NCBI RefSeq assembly: GCF_034531395.1
Contig: NZ_JARVCO010000006.1
Span: 1 to 64,000, forward strand
Length of the DNA: 64,000 nt
Source: Pontiella agarivorans
Lineage (GTDB): Bacteria; Verrucomicrobiota; Kiritimatiellia; Kiritimatiellales; Pontiellaceae
Direction of reading: 5' to 3'
The position numbers and the translations under genes are program-made. The notes under the pieces were generated by a model that had not been told where the DNA came from, did not search any database, and was given only the letters and a program-made list of their open reading frames with translations. Positions 18,498 through 26,729 of the stretch are shown here, piece after piece. The stretch's first letter is position 1. Each line of letters starts with the position of its first letter.

Positions 18498-19871
18498 CTA
18501 TGCCTTCCAGAGATCTTCGCCGTATTCCCACCCCTTGCGAACGGGTTCTTTAACGAAGGCATTTAACTCGGGATGATTGGTAATCTTCATTTGCTTCGCA
18601 TCCCATTCAATACGTTTCCCGGTACGGATCGCGAGACCTCCCAGCAACACCATCTCTGTGAGCGGCGCGGCATAATCAAAGTTCGAGCCGGGTTTCGGGC
18701 CGCCCTTGACTGCACGGAACAACTCATGAACGGGATCCATATTCACACGCGGCAACGGACGCAGTTTCAAAATATCTTTATATTTCATCATGTTTTCACG
18801 CGGCCAGAGCTGCGGACTTTCCGGACGAATACCCGGTGCATAAAGTGTTTCTTCAGAACCCACCATATACATTCCCCCGCCTTTAGGCAGTTTGGCCATC
18901 CCCGGTAATACAGGCGGACGTCGCGCCCCTTCATACCAGTGAACTTTAACCGGAGGTAAATCACCGCGTGCGGCAAAATGATACGTAACATGAGCCCCGT
19001 TAACCGTGTAATCCATATTAACCGGCTCATCCAATTCAATATCCACGGCCGTAGGCATACCGAGATTCAGCGCCCAGAATGGTGCATCGAGTGTGTGGCA
19101 GCCAATGTCGCCCAGCGCCCCCACACCATAGTCCCACCAACCCCGCCAGAGTTTCGGCACATATTCCGCACTGTAGTCGCGCTCCGGCACCGGGCCCTGC
19201 CACAGATCCCAGTCGAGTCCTTCCGGCACCGGACCGGTTGCCGGAGGAATAGCCGTTGGCTTGATAAACCAGGGTTTTCTCGGGCGATCAGTCCAGCAAT
19301 GCACTTCACGGACTTCTCCTAGAATGCCCGCCTGTACCCATTCAACAATCAAACGTATGGCTTCAGAGGTGTGTCCCTGATTCCCCATAACGGTTTGCAC
19401 ACCGTATTTATGCGCCGCCTTCTGCAGCGTTCTCAACTGCCATATATTATGAGTCAGCGGTTTCTGCACAAAGACATGTTTCCCCTTCTCCATAGCCGCC
19501 AGCGTCGCAGCAAAATGAGAATGATCCGGTGTGGCCACACAAACGACATCAATCTTATCCCCCATAACGTCGAGCATCTCGCGATAGTCTTTAAATTTTT
19601 CAGCCTGGGGATTGGCTTCAAAAGAAGCGGCCGGACTCCGTTTTCGATACAGCGCCTTATCAGCACGCCAGTCGACATCGCAAAGAGCGACAAGATTTTC
19701 CTGTTTGCTCATTTGAACGGCATCGGAGCCTTTATTGCCGATTCCAATGCAGGCCACATTCAGTTTTTCATCCCCCCCCTGACCAATGGAAATATTCGGG
19801 ACAGCAAAACCGCCGGCTGTCAAAGCCGCCGCACCCTTCAGTAAACCTCTTCGCTTCAAATTATTATTCAT
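18498..19871 (-). CDS. Exported Gfo/Idh/MocA-family oxidoreductase
   Basis: A 457-residue NAD(P)-binding oxidoreductase with a Tat-type leader (MNNNLKRRGLLKGAAALTAG). The nucleotide-binding loop is VACIGIGNKGSDAV, and the catalytic-lysine block is KHVFVQKPLTHNIWQLRTL. GVGALGDIGCHTLDAPFWAL is the typical C-terminal domain motif. The gene lies 32 nt after the DUF1080 gene and 4 nt before a sulfatase, within a tight run GH95-sulfatase-DUF1080-Gfo-sulfatase. Known members oxidise sugars or, as GH109, hydrolyse glycosides through a transient 3-keto step. Next to DUF1080, the first role, C3 oxidation feeding a 3-keto-glycoside cleaving enzyme, is the better guess. Confidence 0.9.
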   Translation of the reverse strand: MNNNLKRRGLLKGAAALTAGGFAVPNISIGQGGDEKLNVACIGIGNKGSDAVQMSKQENLVALCDVDWRADKALYRKRSPAASFEANPQAEKFKDYREMLDVMGDKIDVVCVATPDHSHFAATLAAMEKGKHVFVQKPLTHNIWQLRTLQKAAHKYGVQTVMGNQGHTSEAIRLIVEWVQAGILGEVREVHCWTDRPRKPWFIKPTAIPPATGPVPEGLDWDLWQGPVPERDYSAEYVPKLWRGWWDYGVGALGDIGCHTLDAPFWALNLGMPTAVDIELDEPVNMDYTVNGAHVTYHFAARGDLPPVKVHWYEGARRPPVLPGMAKLPKGGGMYMVGSEETLYAPGIRPESPQLWPRENMMKYKDILKLRPLPRVNMDPVHELFRAVKGGPKPGSNFDYAAPLTEMVLLGGLAIRTGKRIEWDAKQMKITNHPELNAFVKEPVRKGWEYGEDLWKA

Positions 19872-19903
19872 CAGATTTTCTCCTGTTCAATTAACACATT
19901 CGT

Positions 19904-20887
19904 TTATAAAGGCCGGACCCAGATATTCCTGTACTGGACCGGATTGGCATGATCCTGAAAAATGATCGGTCCCGTTGGGTGCTCTCCCCGGGCCGCCGTT
20001 CGTTTAGTCAGCTTGGAAAAATCGCCTGCCACATCTTCATGAATAAGCACTCCGTTCAAACGCACCGTTAAACGAACATCTTTAATCTTTTTACCCTGTG
20101 CATCGAATCGCGCTGCCCGGGCAATCACATCATAAGTCTGCCACAGACCGGGCGGATAAACCGCATTCGAGTCCGGCTCCCGGATTTTATAAATTCCGCC
20201 CGCCTCATCGTATTTTCCGTACAGCCCGAAACTGTCAAGCACCTGCGTTTCATACAGGCCGTAATGAAAAATGCCGCTGTTTGCACGCTGCTGCCCCACC
20301 TGATCAACCATATACGGCAGCTTGAATTCCGCATGCAGTTCATAATCTCCAAATTCCGCCCGGGTCCGAATATCCTGCTTAAACTTTTTACCTTTGTCTT
20401 TTCCCGAGACTTCGATCGCGCCGCCCTCAACCAGCTTCCAGCCGATTTCACGCTTACCGATCGCAGACTTCAGCGCATCCACTCCGGAACCATCAAAAAT
20501 GACGACGGCATCTTCAGGCGCTTTTTTTCCCAGAGTTGGCGAAGGTTTAAAATTCACGCGCTTCAGATCAAATTCCGCACCGTTGACCGTGCCGGACATG
20601 GCATCATCCAGAATATTCAATTCCATGGATTCCACCGGCTTCAATGTTTCCGCCAGAAAATGAAAACCAGCCAACGGTTTCAGCCGCGAATCCGGCTTCG
20701 GCCTCAGCTTAACCTCATAACGATCTTTATAGCGAACCACATGGGCATGCACCTCACTCGACTTTCCCGCCACCGTCCACCGGCCCGACCAAATGCCTGT
20801 ATATGAATCCGGAACCGTTCCGAACTCTGTTGCATACGCCCCCGTCAAGACGGCCCCGAGGGCCACCATAATTCCTATAAACTTCAT
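19904..20887 (-). CDS. Secreted DUF1080 protein (3-keto-glycoside hydrolase/lyase family)
   Basis: 327 residues with a signal peptide (MKFIGIMVALGAVLTGAYA). The C-terminal ~190 residues are a DUF1080 (laminin-G-like) domain with characteristic blocks: DAVVIFDGSGVDALKS, FGDYELHAEFKLPY, RANSGIFHYGLYETQVLDSF, PPGLWQTYDVI, and the terminal GPIIFQDHANPVQYRNIWVR. DUF1080 proteins studied elsewhere cleave 3-keto glycosides after a Gfo/Idh or related enzyme has oxidised C3. Here the gene directly precedes a Tat-exported Gfo/Idh gene, which supports that pairing. A short N-terminal domain (about 20-125) has no assignment. A broken copy of the DUF1080 C-terminus lies at 26502-26590. Confidence 0.9.
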   Translation of the reverse strand: MKFIGIMVALGAVLTGAYATEFGTVPDSYTGIWSGRWTVAGKSSEVHAHVVRYKDRYEVKLRPKPDSRLKPLAGFHFLAETLKPVESMELNILDDAMSGTVNGAEFDLKRVNFKPSPTLGKKAPEDAVVIFDGSGVDALKSAIGKREIGWKLVEGGAIEVSGKDKGKKFKQDIRTRAEFGDYELHAEFKLPYMVDQVGQQRANSGIFHYGLYETQVLDSFGLYGKYDEAGGIYKIREPDSNAVYPPGLWQTYDVIARAARFDAQGKKIKDVRLTVRLNGVLIHEDVAGDFSKLTKRTAARGEHPTGPIIFQDHANPVQYRNIWVRPL

Positions 20888-20933
20888 CGTATAAGCTCCA
20901 TTACTGATTTTACATTTAAGAGGTATTTCTTTT

Positions 20934-22583
20934 TCATTTTTTCTTTTTTCCTGCAGCCATTTCGACGGGATCTCCCTCCGGATGGCGGGCTTTATATTCC
21001 TCAGGCGTCATCCAGGTGATCGACGGCCACCAGCCCGTGTCGTTCGAAAGGCGCGGCCCCTTGGTTGAGCGCCCGTTGCAAACCATGTCGGTCAATTTGG
21101 CTTCCAGCATCTGTGCGACCTCCGGATGACGGTCGATTACATTTTTCTTTTCCCCGATATCAGCGATCAAATCGTAAAGTTCGCACGTCTTTTTTCCGTA
21201 AGACATCACCAGCTTCCATTTGCCTTCGGTGATTGCAAACTGTCCTGTTTTGTTATTCGTGGCGATGAGCGGCATGCGCTCAAACCCGGAAGAGGGATGA
21301 GTCAGAACATCAGCAAAACTCTGGCTGTCTTCGGCATAATTTTCCGGAAGCTTTATGCCGATGATATCCGCGATCGTCGCCATCATATCCACCTGACAAA
21401 CCGGTTTGTTCCAGATGCGCCCGCCCTTGATAACGGCAGGCCAGCGAATGACAAAAGGAACGCGATGTCCACCTTCATAGTGCGAACGTTTTCCATCTCG
21501 AAGCACCCCGCTGCTGTCGTGATCAAACTCCTTGAGACGACCTTTCCATGTGCCCTCCGGACCGTTATCGCTGGAAAAAAGAATCAGCGTATTATCCCGC
21601 AGCCCCTGCTGATCCAAATAATCCAGCAGACGTCCGATGTGATAATCGGTCTCCATCACAAAGTCGCCATATCCGGCACACTCACTTTTGCCGATAAAAT
21701 CGTTCCGCGGCGCCACCGGCTCATGCGGAGACGTCATGGAAAAATAGAGGAAAAACGGTTTTCCGTTTTTGGCATCATCCGTCTTTTCACCGATCCACTC
21801 TATTGCTTTATCAGTGAAGCGGGTGAGCAACTGATCATCTTCCCAGTCGGGAGCAACTTCGCTGATAAACCGCTTGTTCTGGATGGTTTCCTCCGGCTGA
21901 TCCTTCAAATCCGTGTAATACGGTTTATTGATACGCCAGCGCGGCCCGAGACCGGGATTCGTTTTATGATAGGTCAGCAGGCCCGGCTCTGCCGCTCCCG
22001 GTGCCAGCCCGCGGTTCTCAAACCAGGCACACACCAGTTTCGGCGAAATGGGAATACCAAACCAATAATCAAATCCACGATCCAACGGCCCCTCCAGAAT
22101 CGGCTGAGACCAGTCACGTTTTCCGTACTCGCCCGGCAGACGCATCCCCAGATGCCACTTACCGATGCAGGCCGTGTGGTAACCGTTTTCCTGAAGCATC
22201 TCCCCGAGTGTCAGACGATCTTCGGCAATCATGGAGGGTTCATCCGGGCCGCCCACTCCGTTTTTGAGCGTCGTCCGCCATGGATAGCGCCCCGTCAGCA
22301 AGCCATAACGCGACGGTGTGCATGCCGATCCTGCAGAATGCCCATGTGTGAAGTTAATCCCTTCCCGGATCAGCCGATCCATATTCGGTGTCTGAATTTT
22401 GGATTCAGAATTCAGGGCACTGACATCGCCATAGCCCTGATCATCGGTATAGATAATTAACACATTCGGTTTTTCAGATGCCAGGCTGGAGATCGATATC
22501 AGCCCCAAAATAGAAATAAAGAGTCTCTGTTTCATAACGGCCTGATTCCTTTTTTTTTCACGCTCGACGGCCTTTGATTTCAT
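20934..22583 (-). CDS. Secreted sulfatase, S1 family (arylsulfatase A-like)
   Basis: A Cys-type sulfatase with metal ligands in NVLIIYTDDQGYGD and modification motif CTPSR (Cys88 from the first ATG). KWHLGMRLPGEYG and LFSSDNGPEG are further signatures. The start at 22583 overlaps the GH95 stop by 4 nt (ATGA). It gives a long basic pre-region before the hydrophobic core (LFISILGLISISSLAS). ATG 22535 (MKQRLFIS) is an alternative with a more ordinary signal peptide. The C-terminus is lysine-rich. Coupling to the GH95 gene suggests the two work on the same oligosaccharide, desulfation enabling or following fucose removal. Confidence 0.94.
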   Translation of the reverse strand: MKSKAVEREKKRNQAVMKQRLFISILGLISISSLASEKPNVLIIYTDDQGYGDVSALNSESKIQTPNMDRLIREGINFTHGHSAGSACTPSRYGLLTGRYPWRTTLKNGVGGPDEPSMIAEDRLTLGEMLQENGYHTACIGKWHLGMRLPGEYGKRDWSQPILEGPLDRGFDYWFGIPISPKLVCAWFENRGLAPGAAEPGLLTYHKTNPGLGPRWRINKPYYTDLKDQPEETIQNKRFISEVAPDWEDDQLLTRFTDKAIEWIGEKTDDAKNGKPFFLYFSMTSPHEPVAPRNDFIGKSECAGYGDFVMETDYHIGRLLDYLDQQGLRDNTLILFSSDNGPEGTWKGRLKEFDHDSSGVLRDGKRSHYEGGHRVPFVIRWPAVIKGGRIWNKPVCQVDMMATIADIIGIKLPENYAEDSQSFADVLTHPSSGFERMPLIATNNKTGQFAITEGKWKLVMSYGKKTCELYDLIADIGEKKNVIDRHPEVAQMLEAKLTDMVCNGRSTKGPRLSNDTGWWPSITWMTPEEYKARHPEGDPVEMAAGKKKK

Positions 22584-24988
22584 TTTTCAACTTCTTTCAG
22601 CAGAGCTGCATTCAACCGATAGGTCTTGCCGGCTTTCAGATCCAGTGAGCGACTCAGCTCCTTGTACCGAATCTCACAAGAACCATCCTTCCCGGCATAG
22701 AGCACGGCGGATTTAAGTTTCCCGTCGGCCCAGCTGATATCCATTTTATGACCGCCGCGAATGAGCACTCCGTTGAGGGATCCATCGGCATAGCTCTCCG
22801 GCCAGCCCGGCAGCAATTCCACAAAACCCGGCTTGGACAACACCACCATCTCCATCAGCAACCGCGGCATGCTCAGTGCAGCATCCAGATTGTATACTTT
22901 GTGATTCGGATTATGCGAAGTGACGAATCCGGAATACAGATACCGGCGGCGTGCAAAGCGATCGAGATTGACCTGCACCTTTTCCGCATCACGTAACCGC
23001 GAAGCCATCAGGGCCGCATGCATCAATCCATGAGCGGAGGTCGTGTCGTAGGCAAAACGTTTTTCGAGGGCGACCCGTGCCGCCTGCTCAAGAACAGGAT
23101 CCACCCCCGGCGGCACCAGTTCCATGCCGGGATAAACCGGATACAGATGTGAATTATGGCGGTGTTTATAGTGGTCTTTGTATTGCGCCGGAATCCATTC
23201 GGCCAGAGCACCGTCTTCGTTGACCCGATAGGCCGGAAGATGTTCGCGGATTTCCTTCCAACGCGCGATATCGTCCGCAGGAAGACGGAACTGCTCTCCC
23301 AGCTCCAGCAGAACATCGAAACATTCTTTTGCCACAGCCACAGAGAACGTCGCATTTTCAGTCAAACGCTCTCCCCGCTTCCCCCCCGGATCATTCTCCG
23401 GCGACTGACTGGGAATAATATCATAGACTCCGTCCTCACCGCGCAGCAGATAATCTTCATAAAACAGCCCCAGCTCCTGATAGAGCGGCAGAACCTTCTC
23501 TTTCATGAAAACATCATCGCCGGAGAGCAGCGCATAATCATATAAAGGGCGGATATTCCACCCCGTACCGCCCACCCAGTACAAGGCGGGATGCACGGCA
23601 TGGAAATGCGTTTCATATCCCGTTTCGGGATCCATATTCAGCGATGCAAGAATTCCGCGGCAGCCTACGTGGTATTTTGCATTGGCTCTCCAGCCCGGCA
23701 GCTGCCGCTGGATATATTCATAGTAGGCTTCTGCGCACTCGGGCAGGTTCCCCATGCCGAAAGACGAAATCGCCAGATTGACGTTCGAGTTTGTCGTGAA
23801 GCTTCCGCCCCATGCCGCCCGCCAGGCCGCCCCCCAGATGCCCTGCAGCGGCGCAGGATATTTCCCGGTCGTGGAGATCAGCAGATAACGTCCCATCGCA
23901 TGAACTTTTTCCAGAAAGTGAGCCGATACACCATTCTTACGAATGTCAGCCAAAAGCTGTTCATTCGACTCCTCGCGCCACTTCCGGGCGCAACCCATAT
24001 CCAAGGTCACCCTACGGAACATATCCCCATGCTTCAATGCATGCGGCTTCAGCAATGCTTCATATTCCAGCGGAAGCTTTTCGAGGGTTTTCTGTATCCT
24101 TTTCCTGCTGCTGGTCCCGCCCTGCTCCAGCAGCTCAATCCGGATCAGAACCAGAACCCGCTCGACATCTTTAATCCGCAGCAGATCACCGTCACGGCTC
24201 ATCGAACCGCCTGTCAGGCTTACCCGGCCCACGCCGTCATACCCCCGACGATCAAGTGCATAATCGGCGTGATAAAACAACCACCCCGGTTCCACACCGG
24301 ATGTAATGGAATTGAATGCTCCGTTGATATCGATATTACGATATAGCGTTTCGCTGGAATCGATACGCCCCGGCCGTTCCGCCAAACGCAATGTAAGGTT
24401 CAGCTTCCGCCCTTTAGTCGACCGAAGCTCCACCACGTTGATGTTGTCAGCCTGTGAGGAAAATACCCGCTGCTCAACCTCGTTGATTCCGTCGCTCCAA
24501 CGCGAAAGCGCCTCTCCATTTTCCAGATTCAGCGCCCGGCGGAATTGCACAACCTTTCCGTCACCCTCATGTATAACTTCCAGATCAAAAGCCGGGTGCG
24601 GAACAACCGGCCATCCGTCATTGGTAATTCCCTGAGGTTCCAGCTGTTTCCGAGCCTCCGCCACCGCCAGTTTTGCGGCACCGGCGGGATCGCCGGCCCG
24701 AATCAGCCGGCGCACCTCCGGCAAATCATCTGCAATATCCGCCACGGCCCGTTTATCGCGCTCCCAGGCCGGAATAAACAATTCCTCATGGACACAGGTA
24801 ATGGTTTCTTTGCCGGCTTTCCCCCAAATCATGGTTCCGTGCCTTCCATTGCCCGTCACAAAGGCATCCTCCCACTTTTGCGCCGGCTTCTCCGACCATA
24901 AAGTCCAGCGACCGGAATCAGCCGCATCGACCCTATTGACAACAGCCAACAGCGTCAGCCCGACAGCTATAAAACTATTTCTGCTCAT
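22580..24988 (-). CDS. Secreted GH95 enzyme (alpha-L-fucosidase / alpha-L-galactosidase)
   Basis: An 802-residue protein with a signal peptide (MSRNSFIAVGLTLLAVVNRVDA). GH95 features include the N-terminal sandwich block WEDAFVTGNGRHGTMIWG, the (alpha/alpha)6-barrel stretch NSNVNLAISSFGMGNLPECA, GGTGWNIRPLYDYALLSGDD, and PSQSPENDPGG, followed by a C-terminal sandwich. GH95 enzymes invert configuration and mostly remove alpha-1,2-linked L-fucose; some act on L-galactose. It begins the tight run that continues with a sulfatase (4-nt overlap), DUF1080, Gfo/Idh and another sulfatase. With GH29 enzymes nearby this supports a fucose-containing substrate. Whether fucose or L-galactose is removed cannot be decided here. 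Confidence 0.9.
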   Translation of the reverse strand: MSRNSFIAVGLTLLAVVNRVDAADSGRWTLWSEKPAQKWEDAFVTGNGRHGTMIWGKAGKETITCVHEELFIPAWERDKRAVADIADDLPEVRRLIRAGDPAGAAKLAVAEARKQLEPQGITNDGWPVVPHPAFDLEVIHEGDGKVVQFRRALNLENGEALSRWSDGINEVEQRVFSSQADNINVVELRSTKGRKLNLTLRLAERPGRIDSSETLYRNIDINGAFNSITSGVEPGWLFYHADYALDRRGYDGVGRVSLTGGSMSRDGDLLRIKDVERVLVLIRIELLEQGGTSSRKRIQKTLEKLPLEYEALLKPHALKHGDMFRRVTLDMGCARKWREESNEQLLADIRKNGVSAHFLEKVHAMGRYLLISTTGKYPAPLQGIWGAAWRAAWGGSFTTNSNVNLAISSFGMGNLPECAEAYYEYIQRQLPGWRANAKYHVGCRGILASLNMDPETGYETHFHAVHPALYWVGGTGWNIRPLYDYALLSGDDVFMKEKVLPLYQELGLFYEDYLLRGEDGVYDIIPSQSPENDPGGKRGERLTENATFSVAVAKECFDVLLELGEQFRLPADDIARWKEIREHLPAYRVNEDGALAEWIPAQYKDHYKHRHNSHLYPVYPGMELVPPGVDPVLEQAARVALEKRFAYDTTSAHGLMHAALMASRLRDAEKVQVNLDRFARRRYLYSGFVTSHNPNHKVYNLDAALSMPRLLMEMVVLSKPGFVELLPGWPESYADGSLNGVLIRGGHKMDISWADGKLKSAVLYAGKDGSCEIRYKELSRSLDLKAGKTYRLNAALLKEVEK

Positions 24989-25051
24989 TATCAGTTTCCT
25001 TATTTAGCTTCAATCTATGTGCATCAGACGACACAGCAAATCCATCGTCAC

Positions 25052-26464
25052 TTAATACGTTATAAAAGTCAGTTCTGCGATCATCGGCGGGCGACTGGCT
25101 TTCAATATCGTCAACCGATATTTCTGAGCCGTGACATCCGCGAAGGTTGCATTGACATTGTTTCCGATGCTTTCCTGACGCTTGACCAGCAGCTTCCACT
25201 CACCATTCACCAACGCCTCAATTTTATAAGCCTCGGTTCCCCTGCGATATTCACCGCAAACCACCCGGTTAAACGTCATCGGTTTTCCAAAATCCAGCTC
25301 AACCCAGCGTTCCTGATCGTCTTTGGCAAATTGCCAGCGGGTAAACAGATCGGCATCCAGTACATTTTGTGCAGCATAGTCCGGTCCGCTGATGCTGGAT
25401 GCGGTGGCCGTAATTCCCTGATGCACGGGGTGCATCTCCGGCAGCGATTTAAGCGGAGCAGAAAGCTGAACGGCCTGACCGATTTCCGCCAGGCGTTTAA
25501 TCACAGCATCATCCAGCACCCCTCTATCATTCGGAGCGGCATTCAGCAGATAGTTACAGGTTCGTGCATTGGCAAAGTTCAGTTCGTCGACCACCTCTTC
25601 AGTGGGTTTTAACGGTCCTTCTTCATCACCGGGCCGCCAGAACCATTTTGGTTGCAACGTCGGTCCCTGTTGCGACGGAATCGAGTTATCGAACGGACAG
25701 TGCTGACCGTGCGTCGCTTCATAGTGCACCACCTGGGTCACACTCAGATCCGTTTTACAACTGTGGTTGATCACCAGACAATCCGGCTGGATCGAATGAA
25801 TATGATCGGCCAGCACATCGTATGGAAGTTCTTCAAAAGTCGGGCTTTTGCCCCATTTGGACCCCCAGCCGTCAATCACAATGCAGAGCACGTCACCATA
25901 ATTGGTCAACAGCTCCGTGAGCTGATCTTTGGTATACTGAATTTTTGCGGGCGTAATGCGGCCGGCTTCGATTTTATGCTGACGATCCCAGACGGAAAAA
26001 TAGAGGCCGACCTTCATTCCCCGCTTTCGGAAGGCGTCGGCATATTTTTTCACGATGTCATCTTTATAGTCGCTGCTGGCAATATCATATTCTGTCACCG
26101 CCGAATCCCACAGACAAAAGCCGTCATGGTGCTTTGTCGTGAATACTGCATAATTCATTTTGGCTGATTTTGCAGCTTCGGCCCACTGCTCACAATCCAG
26201 CTCAGAGGGAATAAACGTTTTCGGGTCCACATTCCATTCAGCCCATCCGCCATGCCCCTGATAAGTGCTCATACCGTAATGGATAAACATCCCGAATTTA
26301 AGGTTCAGAAAAGAGAGGACGGGCTCCGACTCTTCCACTTTACCCCCGGCACTCTCTGCTCCGAGCTCATCCGTCATAGCCGTTACTACATTCGGACGAG
26401 AAACGGCTATAGCCGTTTGCACACTTACACCGATCAGGCAAAGCACTGTTTTTTTCACATACAT
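25052..26464 (-). CDS. Secreted GH29 alpha-L-fucosidase with C-terminal CBM32-like domain and a sulfatase-like leader
   Basis: The start is set at ATG 26464 (MYVKKTVLCLIGVSVQTAIA signal); the longer frame to 26662 runs through DUF1080 debris. Residues 22-40, SRPNVVTAMTDELGAESAG, are not GH29-like. They match the mature N-terminus of S1 sulfatases (KPNVVIIMADDLGAES in the protein at 17081-18493). GH29 sequence begins at about residue 47 with LSFLNLKFGMFIHYG, then FTTKHHDGFCLWDS and CIVIDGWGSKWG, whose Asp is the likely nucleophile. The last ~130 residues (SSISGPDYAAQNVLDADL, RWVELDFGKPM) form an F5/8-type carbohydrate-binding module. The gene therefore looks like a fusion in which the catalytic part acquired the 5' end of a sulfatase gene. 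Confidence 0.9.
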   Translation of the reverse strand: MYVKKTVLCLIGVSVQTAIAVSRPNVVTAMTDELGAESAGGKVEESEPVLSFLNLKFGMFIHYGMSTYQGHGGWAEWNVDPKTFIPSELDCEQWAEAAKSAKMNYAVFTTKHHDGFCLWDSAVTEYDIASSDYKDDIVKKYADAFRKRGMKVGLYFSVWDRQHKIEAGRITPAKIQYTKDQLTELLTNYGDVLCIVIDGWGSKWGKSPTFEELPYDVLADHIHSIQPDCLVINHSCKTDLSVTQVVHYEATHGQHCPFDNSIPSQQGPTLQPKWFWRPGDEEGPLKPTEEVVDELNFANARTCNYLLNAAPNDRGVLDDAVIKRLAEIGQAVQLSAPLKSLPEMHPVHQGITATASSISGPDYAAQNVLDADLFTRWQFAKDDQERWVELDFGKPMTFNRVVCGEYRRGTEAYKIEALVNGEWKLLVKRQESIGNNVNATFADVTAQKYRLTILKASRPPMIAELTFITY

Positions 26465-26501
26465 ACTGTGTGGTGGCCCCTTCTCTCGCAGATTCAATTT
26501 C

Positions 26502-26590
26502 TTATCCTCTCCCACAAAACCACAGAGACCGTCCCCAGACATTCCGGCATTGAACCGGATTGGCATGATCCGGAAAAAGCAGAGCCGTTC
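26502..26590 (-). pseudogene. C-terminal fragment of a DUF1080 gene
   Basis: The minus-strand frame reads ALLFPDHANPVQCRNVWGRS before a stop at 26502. This matches the last 20 or so residues of the intact DUF1080 protein at 19904-20887 (IIFQDHANPVQYRNIWVRP). The preceding ~40 codons of the frame show no DUF1080 similarity. The fragment lies directly upstream of the chimeric GH29 gene and marks an old recombination or deletion point. Confidence 0.75.
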
Positions 26591-26729
26591 GGTTATCATG
26601 CGTGCCCGCCCGAAAACCGGCATACGCATCAGAAACAGATCTAAACACAACGAAAAATGCACCCGACAAAACGGACATAGGGGGAATAATCGTGCTGAAA
26701 CAGTTCACATGTACCTTTTTCATTCCGAT

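Noticed and set aside
21126-22460. A 444-codon plus-strand frame opposite a sulfatase
   Set aside because: An antisense shadow of the Cys-type sulfatase; its basic, His/Arg-rich composition is typical of reverse-complement frames.
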